Below are positions 50,575 to 58,048 of a stretch of DNA of 64,000 nt, one piece after another (position 1 is the stretch's first letter; each line of letters begins with the position of its first letter). Location of the stretch: positions 20,897-84,896 of the forward strand of contig CAZFKX010000024.1 in NCBI GenBank assembly GCA_964519345.1, read 5' to 3'. The position numbers and the translations under genes are program-made. The notes beneath the pieces were generated by a model. The model saw only the letters and a program-made list of their open reading frames with translations. It had not been told where the DNA came from and searched no databases. Origin of the DNA: Persephonella sp964519345. Its GTDB lineage: Bacteria > Aquificota > Aquificia > Aquificales > Hydrogenothermaceae.

Positions 50575-51687
50575 TTACTTCTTATGACACATATTACATA
50601 ATGTTTTAAACTCTTTTACAAGCATATAATTATTATCGGAAGAATGTGGTTCATGACAACTTATACAAGAAAGCTCTCTATTTTTCTTTGGATCAGAAGG
50701 ATCCTTATATCCTTTGGTAGGATGAGGTTTTCCAAGAAATGTAAAAGCGATATGACCTCTTAAAACTTTATCCTCATGACAGGTAGTGCAGAGATACCAT
50801 GCCGGTTTTCTTAAAAAATACCTGTATGGTGAGGCATGAGGATTGTGGCATTTATCACACATACCTGCAACTACAGGATCATGATGAAACTTTTTCTCAT
50901 CCCACTCTTTTAATTTTTTCTTATGACAGGTGTAACATAGTTCGCCCTGTGGTTCTGGATATACATATTTAGATTTTCCCTCAAGTCTTTTATTCAATCT
51001 CCCAGTTTTCCCTGTATGACATGTTGTTGCACACAACCAGTTTCTCGCAGGGGCGTGGTTATACTCATACTTGGTCATCAATTTTTTATGACATGGATAG
51101 CAGTTTGATTTTGTAACATCCTCAAAAGCAACACCTTTTATTTCATTAACAGTCATATCATGACATTCAACGCATACTATCTCATTCTCATCTTTGTGAA
51201 AAAATATCTCTTTATACTTGGGAGGTGGATATTTATATGCCCTCAAAACAGGTGATGCCAGATATATCTCTACCCTTTTCTTAAATTTTTTTCCATCTTT
51301 TGTATATCCAATAACCTGTATTACATTTTTTCCGTATCTTAAATTTATGCTTTTACAATATATATTCCTATCTTTTTTTATCTTTATATGATGAATTTCT
51401 TTTCTCTTTTTATCTTTATAAAGCAATGTCTCTTCAGCATCAAGCTTAAATATCTGGTATGTTGTAATAACCTCGATTCTCTTTATTTTCTTATGATCTA
51501 TCTTCATCACTATGGAAGCTGTATCTTCATAATGAATGCTGTTATCATAAGGCTGAATAATCTCTACAGGATCTCTACTTTCCGTTTTAAGATGTAGTGG
51601 AATACGAATAACTCTATCCTCTTTGCCGTATGTATATAAGCTTGAAAAAAATAAAAACAGTCCTATCAATCCAATTAATTTTCCCAT
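50575..51687 (-). CDS. Octaheme c-type cytochrome with Ig-like N-terminal domain (paralogue, one CX3CH)
   Basis: 370 residues from the ATG at 51687; an in-frame TTG at 51702 is the alternative and neither has a strong ribosome binding site. A signal peptide is near 1-20 and a beta-rich domain near 30-150 ends in the same YCKSINLRYGKN-type motif as its neighbour. It has seven CxxCH motifs (CVECH, CYPCH, CYTCH, CDKCH, CTTCH, CISCH, CNMCH) and one CX3CH (CATTCH) at the position of CNYCH in the paralogue. Spacing of motifs is conserved between the two. It is fourth gene of the operon, 18 nt after the membrane-anchored dodecaheme gene. Confidence 0.9.
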   Translation of the reverse strand: MGKLIGLIGLFLFFSSLYTYGKEDRVIRIPLHLKTESRDPVEIIQPYDNSIHYEDTASIVMKIDHKKIKRIEVITTYQIFKLDAEETLLYKDKKRKEIHHIKIKKDRNIYCKSINLRYGKNVIQVIGYTKDGKKFKKRVEIYLASPVLRAYKYPPPKYKEIFFHKDENEIVCVECHDMTVNEIKGVAFEDVTKSNCYPCHKKLMTKYEYNHAPARNWLCATTCHTGKTGRLNKRLEGKSKYVYPEPQGELCYTCHKKKLKEWDEKKFHHDPVVAGMCDKCHNPHASPYRYFLRKPAWYLCTTCHEDKVLRGHIAFTFLGKPHPTKGYKDPSDPKKNRELSCISCHEPHSSDNNYMLVKEFKTLCNMCHKK

Positions 51688-51705
51688 TTTTCTGTCCAAC
51701 ACCTA

Positions 51706-53310
51706 TTATTTAAATTCCTGTCTTATAGCACCAATATTTTTAACAGGCTTTAATCTATCATACTTAAACTCATCATGACATGCTGGTGCACATGAACCTC
51801 CTGTCTTTGTCTTTTTGTATCTTATAGGGAATAGTATGCCGTTAAATTCAGTATATTTTCCTATTAAAGTAGGCCATCTTGAGGCATGTGGATCATGACA
51901 GGCTATACATGTTCTACCCTTTTTACCCTGCGTATGTATGAAATGCAAATTCAATTCCCCATTTCTAAAGTTTGTAGCTTTAACAGTTATTCTTTCTTTA
52001 AATCTTTCTTTCTCTTTATGACAGCTAAAGCACATCATGTCTCCAAACTGTGCCCCTTCAAGATAGAACTCCTTAGTAAAAAACTTCTTGAGTATATATG
52101 GATATTTAGATCCATGAGGATTATGACATGCGGCACATCCTCCTTCCTTCTCAACTTCCTTAATAGGCTTATGCCAGTATTTGTTTTCCCTTAAGTGTTT
52201 TGCCATATTTATTAGAAGTTCGCCTGTCTCCTCTTTTTTGACTTCTTCATCGTGACACTCAAGACATACCTTTGGCTGGGGTTTTTGGAGCATACCTTTA
52301 CTGTTTGATCCATGTATATTGTGGCAGTTTGCACATTTGTCCTCGTCATAAACAGCGTTGTGCTGAACTTTAACAGTTTTCAGCAATGGAATAAGATCAA
52401 TTTTTTTCTTAACCTTAGGATCTTTTACTTTAGAGTGGCAATCAAGACAGAAATCTTTTCTCCAGTCCAGCTTTGTTAAAAGTAAATGCTTATAGTTTGA
52501 AGTATGGGGATCATGACAGTTCAAACAGTTTTTGTCCACAGGTTTATGCTTATACTTGACATTAATATTAACTACCTTTTCAATCTTAAGTTTTTTTGCC
52601 TTTTTAGGGTCGTGGCAAGATACACACAGGAGAGGAACTGTAGGTGCCTTTAACAATCTTTTTGTATCGCTTTGATGAGGATCATGACAGCTTAAACATT
52701 TTCCATCTTTAACGGGCTTATGGTCATATTTTTTTGTGTATCTTTCCTTATGACACGAGTAGCACAGATCTTCTATGGTTCTTTTTGTCAGAACATACTT
52801 TTTGCCTACTTTAATAGCTTTTCCATGTTCATCAACCTCGTGACATATAGCACATGCTCCCATCTTAAAAGGTTTATGGAGCACCTTTTTCAGCGGAAGA
52901 AGTTCTTTAGGATACTCTTCAACAGGTAAAGGCTTCATTATTTTTTTAGGTTTTGGTGCTTTTGCGACCTTTACTTTTTTCTTCTCTAATTTTTTCAGCT
53001 CTTTTTCTATTTTTTCTTCTTCCTTTATTCTTTCCTTTTCTTCCTCTGGAAGCTCAAGTTCAGAAAGTTCTATCTCTTCTCCATGTTTTTCTATATGAAC
53101 CACACCGTATATATCTCCAGGATGGTGTTTTTCAAAAAATAGATTATGAACTATATTTTTTAAAACCATTGCCGTCTTTTGTGGAATTCTTTTCTGCCAC
53201 AGATAATAACCGCCTCCTGCAAATATAACAACTGTTCCAAATAAAATGATACCTATTATTAATTTCTTTGCTCTTAAAAGCTTAGTTAGCATCCCTTTTA
53301 ATTTTTCCAT
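51706..53310 (-). CDS. Membrane-anchored dodecaheme c-type cytochrome
   Basis: 534 residues. An uncleaved membrane helix is near 16-37, followed by a Lys/Glu-rich coiled linker (about 80-130). Then come eleven CxxCH motifs (CAICH, CYSCH, CLSCH, CVSCH, CLNCH, CLDCH, CANCH, CLECH, CAACH, CFSCH, CIACH) and a final CX3CH (CAPACH), many in CHDPH/CHNPH doubled form. The C-terminal half closely parallels the first gene of the operon (shared TATNFRNGE-type and TKTGGSCAP motifs), so the two are paralogues, one anchored and one soluble. It probably relays electrons from the NapC-like protein 11 nt upstream. Confidence 0.92.
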   Translation of the reverse strand: MEKLKGMLTKLLRAKKLIIGIILFGTVVIFAGGGYYLWQKRIPQKTAMVLKNIVHNLFFEKHHPGDIYGVVHIEKHGEEIELSELELPEEEKERIKEEEKIEKELKKLEKKKVKVAKAPKPKKIMKPLPVEEYPKELLPLKKVLHKPFKMGACAICHEVDEHGKAIKVGKKYVLTKRTIEDLCYSCHKERYTKKYDHKPVKDGKCLSCHDPHQSDTKRLLKAPTVPLLCVSCHDPKKAKKLKIEKVVNINVKYKHKPVDKNCLNCHDPHTSNYKHLLLTKLDWRKDFCLDCHSKVKDPKVKKKIDLIPLLKTVKVQHNAVYDEDKCANCHNIHGSNSKGMLQKPQPKVCLECHDEEVKKEETGELLINMAKHLRENKYWHKPIKEVEKEGGCAACHNPHGSKYPYILKKFFTKEFYLEGAQFGDMMCFSCHKEKERFKERITVKATNFRNGELNLHFIHTQGKKGRTCIACHDPHASRWPTLIGKYTEFNGILFPIRYKKTKTGGSCAPACHDEFKYDRLKPVKNIGAIRQEFK

Positions 53311-53321
53311 CTTGAGCCTCT

Positions 53322-54062
53322 CTAATGTTTACCAGAGTTATGCTTATTTTCTGATTTTTCTTCTTTTTCCAATTCTTTAACTGATTCTTCTATAAGTTTC
53401 TCTGATTCTTCAATCAGTTTTTCTTCTGGTGGTGGGGGTGGCAGATACTTTCCCAAATCCTTATGTCCAACATGCTTATGACAGTCAACACAGTGAGCTT
53501 TATCTTTCTCATGTCCTATTCTGACTACAAGTTTTCCAGAAAAGTAAGCTTTATGTGCTATAAAAGCCTTTTTCTTTTTCATTGTTGCCGCAAGAAGATT
53601 CTCATGACAGTGTAAACAACCTGAGTCATAAACAAAATACCTTCTATGTTCTCTCTTTTCGTGCCAATTGACTTTACTTGGATCACCAAAAACCATAACC
53701 TTAAAGTCGTGAAGTCCAACCTGCACCTTCTTAATCAAATATCCAATTGTACTATCGTGAGGAAGATGACATTCGGTACAGTGTGCCACAAAACCGCTTC
53801 TACCCCAACCGCCGTGCGTATCCTTTGAATAGGCTTTATACATTGGTTGCATAGGATGACAGGATTTACAGAACTGAGCCCCTCCCGTTAGCTTAACTGC
53901 ATAGACAACGATATAGGCAATAACAAGTCCTATAACAACACCTACAACAAGTAATGAAACACCTATCAGTAAACCCTTTTTTCCTTTTTTCTTCTCCCGT
54001 GTTATTTCGTATTCTTCACTTGTTTCTTCCAGTCTGCTTTCATCTTTCTTCTCATTCCCCAT
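53322..54062 (-). CDS. NapC/NirT-type membrane tetraheme cytochrome (quinol dehydrogenase)
   Basis: 246 residues from the ATG at 54062 (GAGG upstream); an ATG five codons earlier (54077) is possible. A charged N-terminus precedes one membrane helix near residues 32-57. Four CxxCH motifs follow: FCKSCHPM near 66, CTECH near 96, CLHCH near 146 and CVDCH near 188. The first motif's CxxCHxM form and THGGWGRSGFVAHCTECH context match the NapC/NrfH family, which takes electrons from menaquinol and passes them to periplasmic partners. The C-terminal tail is Pro then Glu/Lys rich. It lies between the two dodecaheme genes. Confidence 0.92.
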   Translation of the reverse strand: MGNEKKDESRLEETSEEYEITREKKKGKKGLLIGVSLLVVGVVIGLVIAYIVVYAVKLTGGAQFCKSCHPMQPMYKAYSKDTHGGWGRSGFVAHCTECHLPHDSTIGYLIKKVQVGLHDFKVMVFGDPSKVNWHEKREHRRYFVYDSGCLHCHENLLAATMKKKKAFIAHKAYFSGKLVVRIGHEKDKAHCVDCHKHVGHKDLGKYLPPPPPEEKLIEESEKLIEESVKELEKEEKSENKHNSGKH

Positions 54063-54110
54063 CCTTCGTCCTCGCATATATATAATAAAGGGAGATAAAC
54101 CCCCTCTGGA

Positions 54111-55274
54111 TTATCTTTTATTAATCACAGGATTTTCCCTATCATAATATCTTCTTGGATGACACATTGGAGCACATGATCCACCTGTTTTAGTAGGTAT
54201 ATATCTTAAAGGTGCCTTTATCTTTCCAAACTTCATATACTTTCTTATATGATGAGGTGTATCTCTTGTTGCATGCCAGTCATGACAGGCTCTGCATGTT
54301 CTACCTTTTTTCTGATTAACATGAACATAATGGAGATTTACTTCTCCATTTCTGAAGTTTGTTGCAGTGGTTGTTAAAACCTCTGTAAATCTTTCTGTTT
54401 CATGACACATAAAACAGATATACTGGTTTATGTTGAAGCTTGCATAAAAAGTTTCAGGAAACGGGAGCTTGAGCATTCTAAAATTATCAGAACCATGTGG
54501 GTTGTGACACATGGCACAATCCCCCCACTGTATAGGACCATGCCAGTCTGGATTTTCATCAAGATGTTTTTTCATATTCACAAGAACTGTTCCGTCCTCT
54601 TCCCTTTTCAATTCCCTGTTATGACATGTTAGGCACACGTCCATTGCTGTAGGTTTTCTCAAAAATTTTTCGTTTTCTGAGGCATGTGGATCATGACAGT
54701 TAAGACATCTATCTTTTATTTTCACCGCCCCATGCTTATTTTTAACTTTCTCAACCCATTCCTTTTTATCAGCATGACATGAAACACATAGATCAAACCT
54801 TCTATCTGCAAAGAGTCTGTATCTGTGATCTTCTTGATGTGGATCGTGGCAGTTTATACACTGATCCTTAACTGGTGGGTGCATATAAGATTTTGACAAA
54901 AACTGTTTCTTCTTATCCTCGTGACATGCAAAACATAATTCATTAACAGATTCAGCTTTTAATAGCCTCATAGTATCTGATTGGTGTGGGTCATGACAGG
55001 CAGTACACATTCCTGCAGCTATAGGACCATGAACTCTTGTTTTTGTATCTTTTCTTTCATGACACATATAACAAAGGTCAGGCGGTTCCTGAGAAAGAGC
55101 GTACTTATTGCCTTCTCTCTCCACATGACAAAGCGTACAATCACCAATCTCAAAAGGTGGGTGCAGAACTCTCTTTTCCGGCACGATAGGTGGTTTTTCC
55201 TCCTGATTTTGACCCTGCTCTGCTGCTGCGTAACCAAAAAATAAAAGGGCTAAAAAATAAAAAATGATTCTCAT
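54111..55274 (-). CDS. Periplasmic dodecaheme c-type cytochrome
   Basis: 387 residues from the ATG at 55274 (AAGGGG 8 nt upstream; the in-frame GTG at 55283 overlaps that site). A signal peptide spans about 1-18. Eleven CxxCH motifs (CTLCH, CYMCH, CTACH, CFACH, CINCH, CVSCH, CLNCH, CLTCH, CAMCH, CFMCH, CRACH) and one C-terminal CX3CH (CAPMCH) give twelve predicted hemes in 387 residues, about one per 32. Repeats of CHDPHQS/CHDPHAS show the doubled-CXXCH fold. It is the first gene of the leftward operon, transcribed from the promoter at 55313-55340. Confidence 0.93.
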   Translation of the reverse strand: MRIIFYFLALLFFGYAAAEQGQNQEEKPPIVPEKRVLHPPFEIGDCTLCHVEREGNKYALSQEPPDLCYMCHERKDTKTRVHGPIAAGMCTACHDPHQSDTMRLLKAESVNELCFACHEDKKKQFLSKSYMHPPVKDQCINCHDPHQEDHRYRLFADRRFDLCVSCHADKKEWVEKVKNKHGAVKIKDRCLNCHDPHASENEKFLRKPTAMDVCLTCHNRELKREEDGTVLVNMKKHLDENPDWHGPIQWGDCAMCHNPHGSDNFRMLKLPFPETFYASFNINQYICFMCHETERFTEVLTTTATNFRNGEVNLHYVHVNQKKGRTCRACHDWHATRDTPHHIRKYMKFGKIKAPLRYIPTKTGGSCAPMCHPRRYYDRENPVINKR

Positions 55275-55312
55275 CGTAGCCACCCCTTATTTCATATATT
55301 ATTGATTCTTAG

Positions 55313-55340
55313 TTTATAACTAAACATTGATATAGGTCAA
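55313..55340 (-). promoter_or_regulatory. Sigma-70-like promoter of the leftward multiheme operon
   Basis: On the minus strand TTGACC (55335-55340), 16-bp spacer, TATAAA (55313-55318). Predicted start near 55306, about 32 nt before the start codon at 55274. Confidence 0.6.
55327..55340. promoter_or_regulatory. FNR-like box over the leftward -35 element
   Basis: TTGATATAGGTCAA differs from TTGAT-N4-ATCAA at one base. It covers the -35 hexamer, so part of the match comes from the TTGAC of the promoter itself; if real, a repressing position. Confidence 0.4.
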
Positions 55341-55395
55341 TAATTATTATATTGAATATTAGTATCATATAAAGTATATTTAAACATAGTAATGC

Positions 55396-55424
55396 TTGAC
55401 TTTTCAAATTTGAAATGATATTAA
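55396..55424 (+). promoter_or_regulatory. Sigma-70-like promoter of the rightward cytochrome/NHL operon
   Basis: TTGACT (55396-55401), 17-bp spacer, TATTAA (55419-55424), giving a leader of roughly 150 nt. Confidence 0.5.
55402..55415. promoter_or_regulatory. Perfect 14-bp palindrome in the rightward promoter spacer
   Basis: TTTCAAATTTGAAA lies between the -35 and -10 elements, the classic position for a repressor operator. Confidence 0.45.
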
Positions 55425-55537
55425 TTATTAGTATGTTTTTAGAATAAGTGTAGAATTGGGGACTATAATCTAAAATTCTCACGATTTTTTCATGAAATGT
55501 AGATAGATTTAGTACTGAAGAGTAGAGAGAGGAAAAG

Positions 55538-55573
55538 GTGAAGCCATTTAAATTTAAGAATGAAGGGAGGTAG
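55538..55573 (+). CDS. Possible 11-codon leader peptide
   Basis: A GTG after GAGAGG opens an 11-codon frame (MKPFKFKNEGR) whose TAG stop overlaps the GGGAGG ribosome binding site of the 55579 gene. It could couple translation or be chance. Confidence 0.25.
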   Translation: MKPFKFKNEGR

Positions 55574-55578
55574 TAGAG

Positions 55579-56334
55579 ATGAGAAAGCTACTTTTTGCAG
55601 GTGTTGTAGCTGCGGTAGGGCTGTCAGTAAGTAGTTCAATGGCTCTTATCGCAGGATCAAAGCATGATCTGAGTAACACTGCCAACAAAATTCGTGCCGC
55701 AAACCCAGCAGACGTAAACAATGAGGTCTGTGTATTCTGTCATACTCCTCACGGATCTAATCAGGCTTTTGTTGGAGCACCGCTCTGGAACAAGAATATT
55801 GATACTTCAGTTTCCTACACAGTTTACGGCGGTGGAACAACTACAGGCGGTACAACGGTCGATCAGCCTGGTGATGTTTCAAGAGCATGTCTCTCGTGTC
55901 ACGACGGTGTGAATGCTATTAACTCAATTATAAACCTTCCTGGCCCTGGTGGTTGGAATTCAGCTGGTAATCTTATAGCATTTACAGTAGATGGTGGAAC
56001 TACAACAATTCCTGCAGGATCACCAGCCAAAATGCCAGTGGATATTACACAGATTGGAACAGACCTGAGAAACGACCACCCTGTTGGAGTTCTTTATAGA
56101 GGAGATGAAGCAGATCCACCAGCATCACTTGTTGCAACCACAACAGCACTTCCATCAGGATTTGTTATAGCGGGAGATAAAGATGGAAATCCAGGACCTA
56201 CAGTTGGAGACTTGCTGAGAGCTGGAAAGGTTGAGTGTGTTTCCTGCCATGATCCTCACCTTGGCGAGAACCCAACATTCCTCAGACTTGCGAATACAGG
56301 TAGTCAGCTCTGTTTAACATGTCACGCAAAATAA
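55579..56334 (+). CDS. Tetraheme c-type cytochrome (doubled-CXXCH type), candidate filament or surface subunit
   Basis: 251 residues with a signal peptide (about 1-22). Four heme motifs: CVFCH at 51-55, CLSCH at 104-108, CVSCH at 220-224 and CLTCH at 245-249. Exactly four other histidines exist (29, 58, 167, 227), just enough to be distal ligands of four bis-His hemes. The start KHDLSN, CHTPHGS, PLWN and NDHP motifs recur in its two paralogues in the same operon. A long Gly/Thr/Pro-rich, heme-poor section (about 115-215) separates heme pairs. It is the first gene of the rightward operon, with GGGAGG before the ATG, and overlaps the next gene by 16 nt. Confidence 0.92.
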   Translation: MRKLLFAGVVAAVGLSVSSSMALIAGSKHDLSNTANKIRAANPADVNNEVCVFCHTPHGSNQAFVGAPLWNKNIDTSVSYTVYGGGTTTGGTTVDQPGDVSRACLSCHDGVNAINSIINLPGPGGWNSAGNLIAFTVDGGTTTIPAGSPAKMPVDITQIGTDLRNDHPVGVLYRGDEADPPASLVATTTALPSGFVIAGDKDGNPGPTVGDLLRAGKVECVSCHDPHLGENPTFLRLANTGSQLCLTCHAK

Positions 56335-57452
56335 GCTATAAGTACTTAATCTTACTGACGATCGGATTTATTTTATACTCATGTGGGGCCGGAAAGAAGC
56401 CGCAGAAGGTTGAAAAGATCTTCTGGCCCCTTCCCCCTGAAGAACCAAGGATTTTGTATCTCGGCAGTTACCATGGGGAATCGGATTTTAAAGGTAAAAG
56501 TGCGCTTGATGTTTTATTAGGAGAACCTGACAAGGATGTGCCAAGGAATCTTATAAAACCCTACGGTGTGGCTGGGAGATTTGGAAAGATATTTGCTGGA
56601 GATACTGTAACCGCTGTTGTATTTGTAATAGATCCAAAGGAAAAGAAGGTATCTTTTATTGGCGATAAGCCGATGGGAAAACTTAGAATTCCTGTGGGAA
56701 TTGATATAGATAAGACAGGGAAGGTGTATGTTGCCGATGCAAAACAGCAAAGGATTTTTGTCTATGATCTAAAAGGAAAACTTATAACTACTATCGGCGA
56801 ACCTGAAGGACCGGGACTTTTACAGAGGCCTGCCGGAATTGCTATTAACGAAAAATTAAACAGACTTTATGTGGTTGATGTTCTTGATCACAGGGTAAAG
56901 GTTTACTCTATAAATGATGGGAAATTTCTATTTTCGTTTGGAAAAAGAGGCAAAGAGGAAGGTCAGTTTAATTTTCCTACCAATATTGCGATAGATAGAA
57001 GAAACGGTAATATCGCTGTTGTTGATACTATGAATTTCAGAGTTCAGATCTTCAATAAAGAGGGAGAGTTTATCAGATCCTTTGGAAAGCTTGGTGTCGT
57101 TCCTGGAACATTTGCAAGGCCAAAAGGCGTAGGTATAGACAGCGAAGGTCATATATACGTTGCAGATGCTGCATTCAATAACATCCAGATATTTGATGAT
57201 AAGGGTAGATTACTCCTATTTATCGGTAAGTTTGGATTTGGTCCTGGCGAGTTTAATCTTCCAGCTGGATTGTATGTTGACAGAACCGACAAACTTTACG
57301 TTGCCGATTCAATGAACAAAAGAGTTCAGGTATTCCAGTATCTAAGTGAGAGATGGAAGAAAAAGTACCCCAAAAAATACATGGAAATCAAAAGTTATAA
57401 ACCCTCAAAAAAACTAAAGGCAGAAACAGAAACAAAATCTGAGAAAAAGTAG
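56319..57452 (+). CDS. NHL-repeat beta-propeller lipoprotein
   Basis: 377 residues with a lipoprotein signal (LYSC lipobox, Cys near residue 22). After a FWPLPPEEPRILYLG lead-in (about 35-49), six NHL-type blades occupy about 70-350, each with repeats of the KPYGVA / KVYVADAKQQRIFVYD kind. The C-terminus is basic (KKKYPKKYMEIK). Propellers of this sort bind proteins or glycans and recur beside surface cytochromes. It overlaps the upstream tetraheme gene by 16 nt and is a paralogue of 58038-59045 and 62628-63614. Confidence 0.9.
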   Translation: MSRKISYKYLILLTIGFILYSCGAGKKPQKVEKIFWPLPPEEPRILYLGSYHGESDFKGKSALDVLLGEPDKDVPRNLIKPYGVAGRFGKIFAGDTVTAVVFVIDPKEKKVSFIGDKPMGKLRIPVGIDIDKTGKVYVADAKQQRIFVYDLKGKLITTIGEPEGPGLLQRPAGIAINEKLNRLYVVDVLDHRVKVYSINDGKFLFSFGKRGKEEGQFNFPTNIAIDRRNGNIAVVDTMNFRVQIFNKEGEFIRSFGKLGVVPGTFARPKGVGIDSEGHIYVADAAFNNIQIFDDKGRLLLFIGKFGFGPGEFNLPAGLYVDRTDKLYVADSMNKRVQVFQYLSERWKKKYPKKYMEIKSYKPSKKLKAETETKSEKK

Positions 57453-57460
57453 GAACTGCA

Positions 57461-58048
57461 ATGTTCTTTTTTTATATAATAGTTTTCCTGTCCTTTTCGA
57501 CTTTGATATATGCTGGTATTGAAGACACAAAACATAATCTTGCTGAGTATAATGGAAGGCTGTTAAATCCGAATATTGAAGGTTCCCAATTAGCTTTATG
57601 TATATGGTGTCATACATTAAATATTAATACATCGTTTGTAGAAGTTGAGTTCAAATGGGATCCTCAAAAACCAGTTGAGAACTTTACAGTTTATGGGCAG
57701 TCTAAAAAAAAGAAGATCCTTAAAGAGATGCTTCCAGCTTCTTTAGCCTGCCTTACATGTCATGATGGTGCAAACGCTCCTAATATAACATTTGGTAGAG
57801 GTTCTTCCGGTGTCAGCGTTCACAGTCATCCCGTGTTTGTTGTATATAGACCCGGAACTTACTACTTGAAGCCATTTAACAGTCCGCTGGTAGGATGGGG
57901 AAAGAAAAACTTTGTTGGAGATCTTGTTAAAGATTATAACGGCAGAATTCAGTGTGGAAGCTGTCATGACCCACATTCCACAAACAAGCTGTTTCTGAGA
58001 CATCCAAATAAAGGAAGTATGTTCTGTATGGGATGCCATGAGTTATAA
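57461..58048 (+). CDS. Tetraheme c-type cytochrome (second paralogue)
   Basis: 195 residues with a signal peptide (about 1-18). Heme motifs: CIWCH at 47-51, CLTCH at 97-101, CGSCH at 165-169 and CMGCH at 189-193. The N-terminal KHNL and the CHDGAN, HSHP and CHDPHS motifs align with the first paralogue, but the PH after the first heme motif is missing (CHTLN), so a distal ligand differs. Other histidines are 25, 121, 123, 172 and 181. It lies 8 nt after the first propeller gene and overlaps the second by 11 nt. Confidence 0.9.
   Translation: MFFFYIIVFLSFSTLIYAGIEDTKHNLAEYNGRLLNPNIEGSQLALCIWCHTLNINTSFVEVEFKWDPQKPVENFTVYGQSKKKKILKEMLPASLACLTCHDGANAPNITFGRGSSGVSVHSHPVFVVYRPGTYYLKPFNSPLVGWGKKNFVGDLVKDYNGRIQCGSCHDPHSTNKLFLRHPNKGSMFCMGCHEL

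Larger units (their letters stand above)
55275..55578. other. 304-bp divergent regulatory region between the two cytochrome operons
   Basis: The only gene-free stretch above 300 bp. Very AT-rich. It holds a leftward promoter (55313-55340) overlapping an FNR-like box, a rightward promoter (55396-55424) with a perfect palindrome in its spacer, a further TATAAT at 55464-55469, and a possible 11-codon leader frame before the first rightward gene. Confidence 0.7.

Noticed and set aside
54102..55274. Assigning the dodecaheme proteins to a named reductase such as hydroxylamine or octaheme tetrathionate reductase
   Set aside because: Only doubled-CXXCH relay features are visible; no atypical catalytic heme motif (such as CXXCK) or active-site signature was found.
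56319..56334. Overlap of the first tetraheme gene and the first propeller gene as a possible frameshifted fusion
   Set aside because: Each gene has its own normal end or start; the propeller has an intact lipoprotein signal at its start, so this is ordinary translational coupling.
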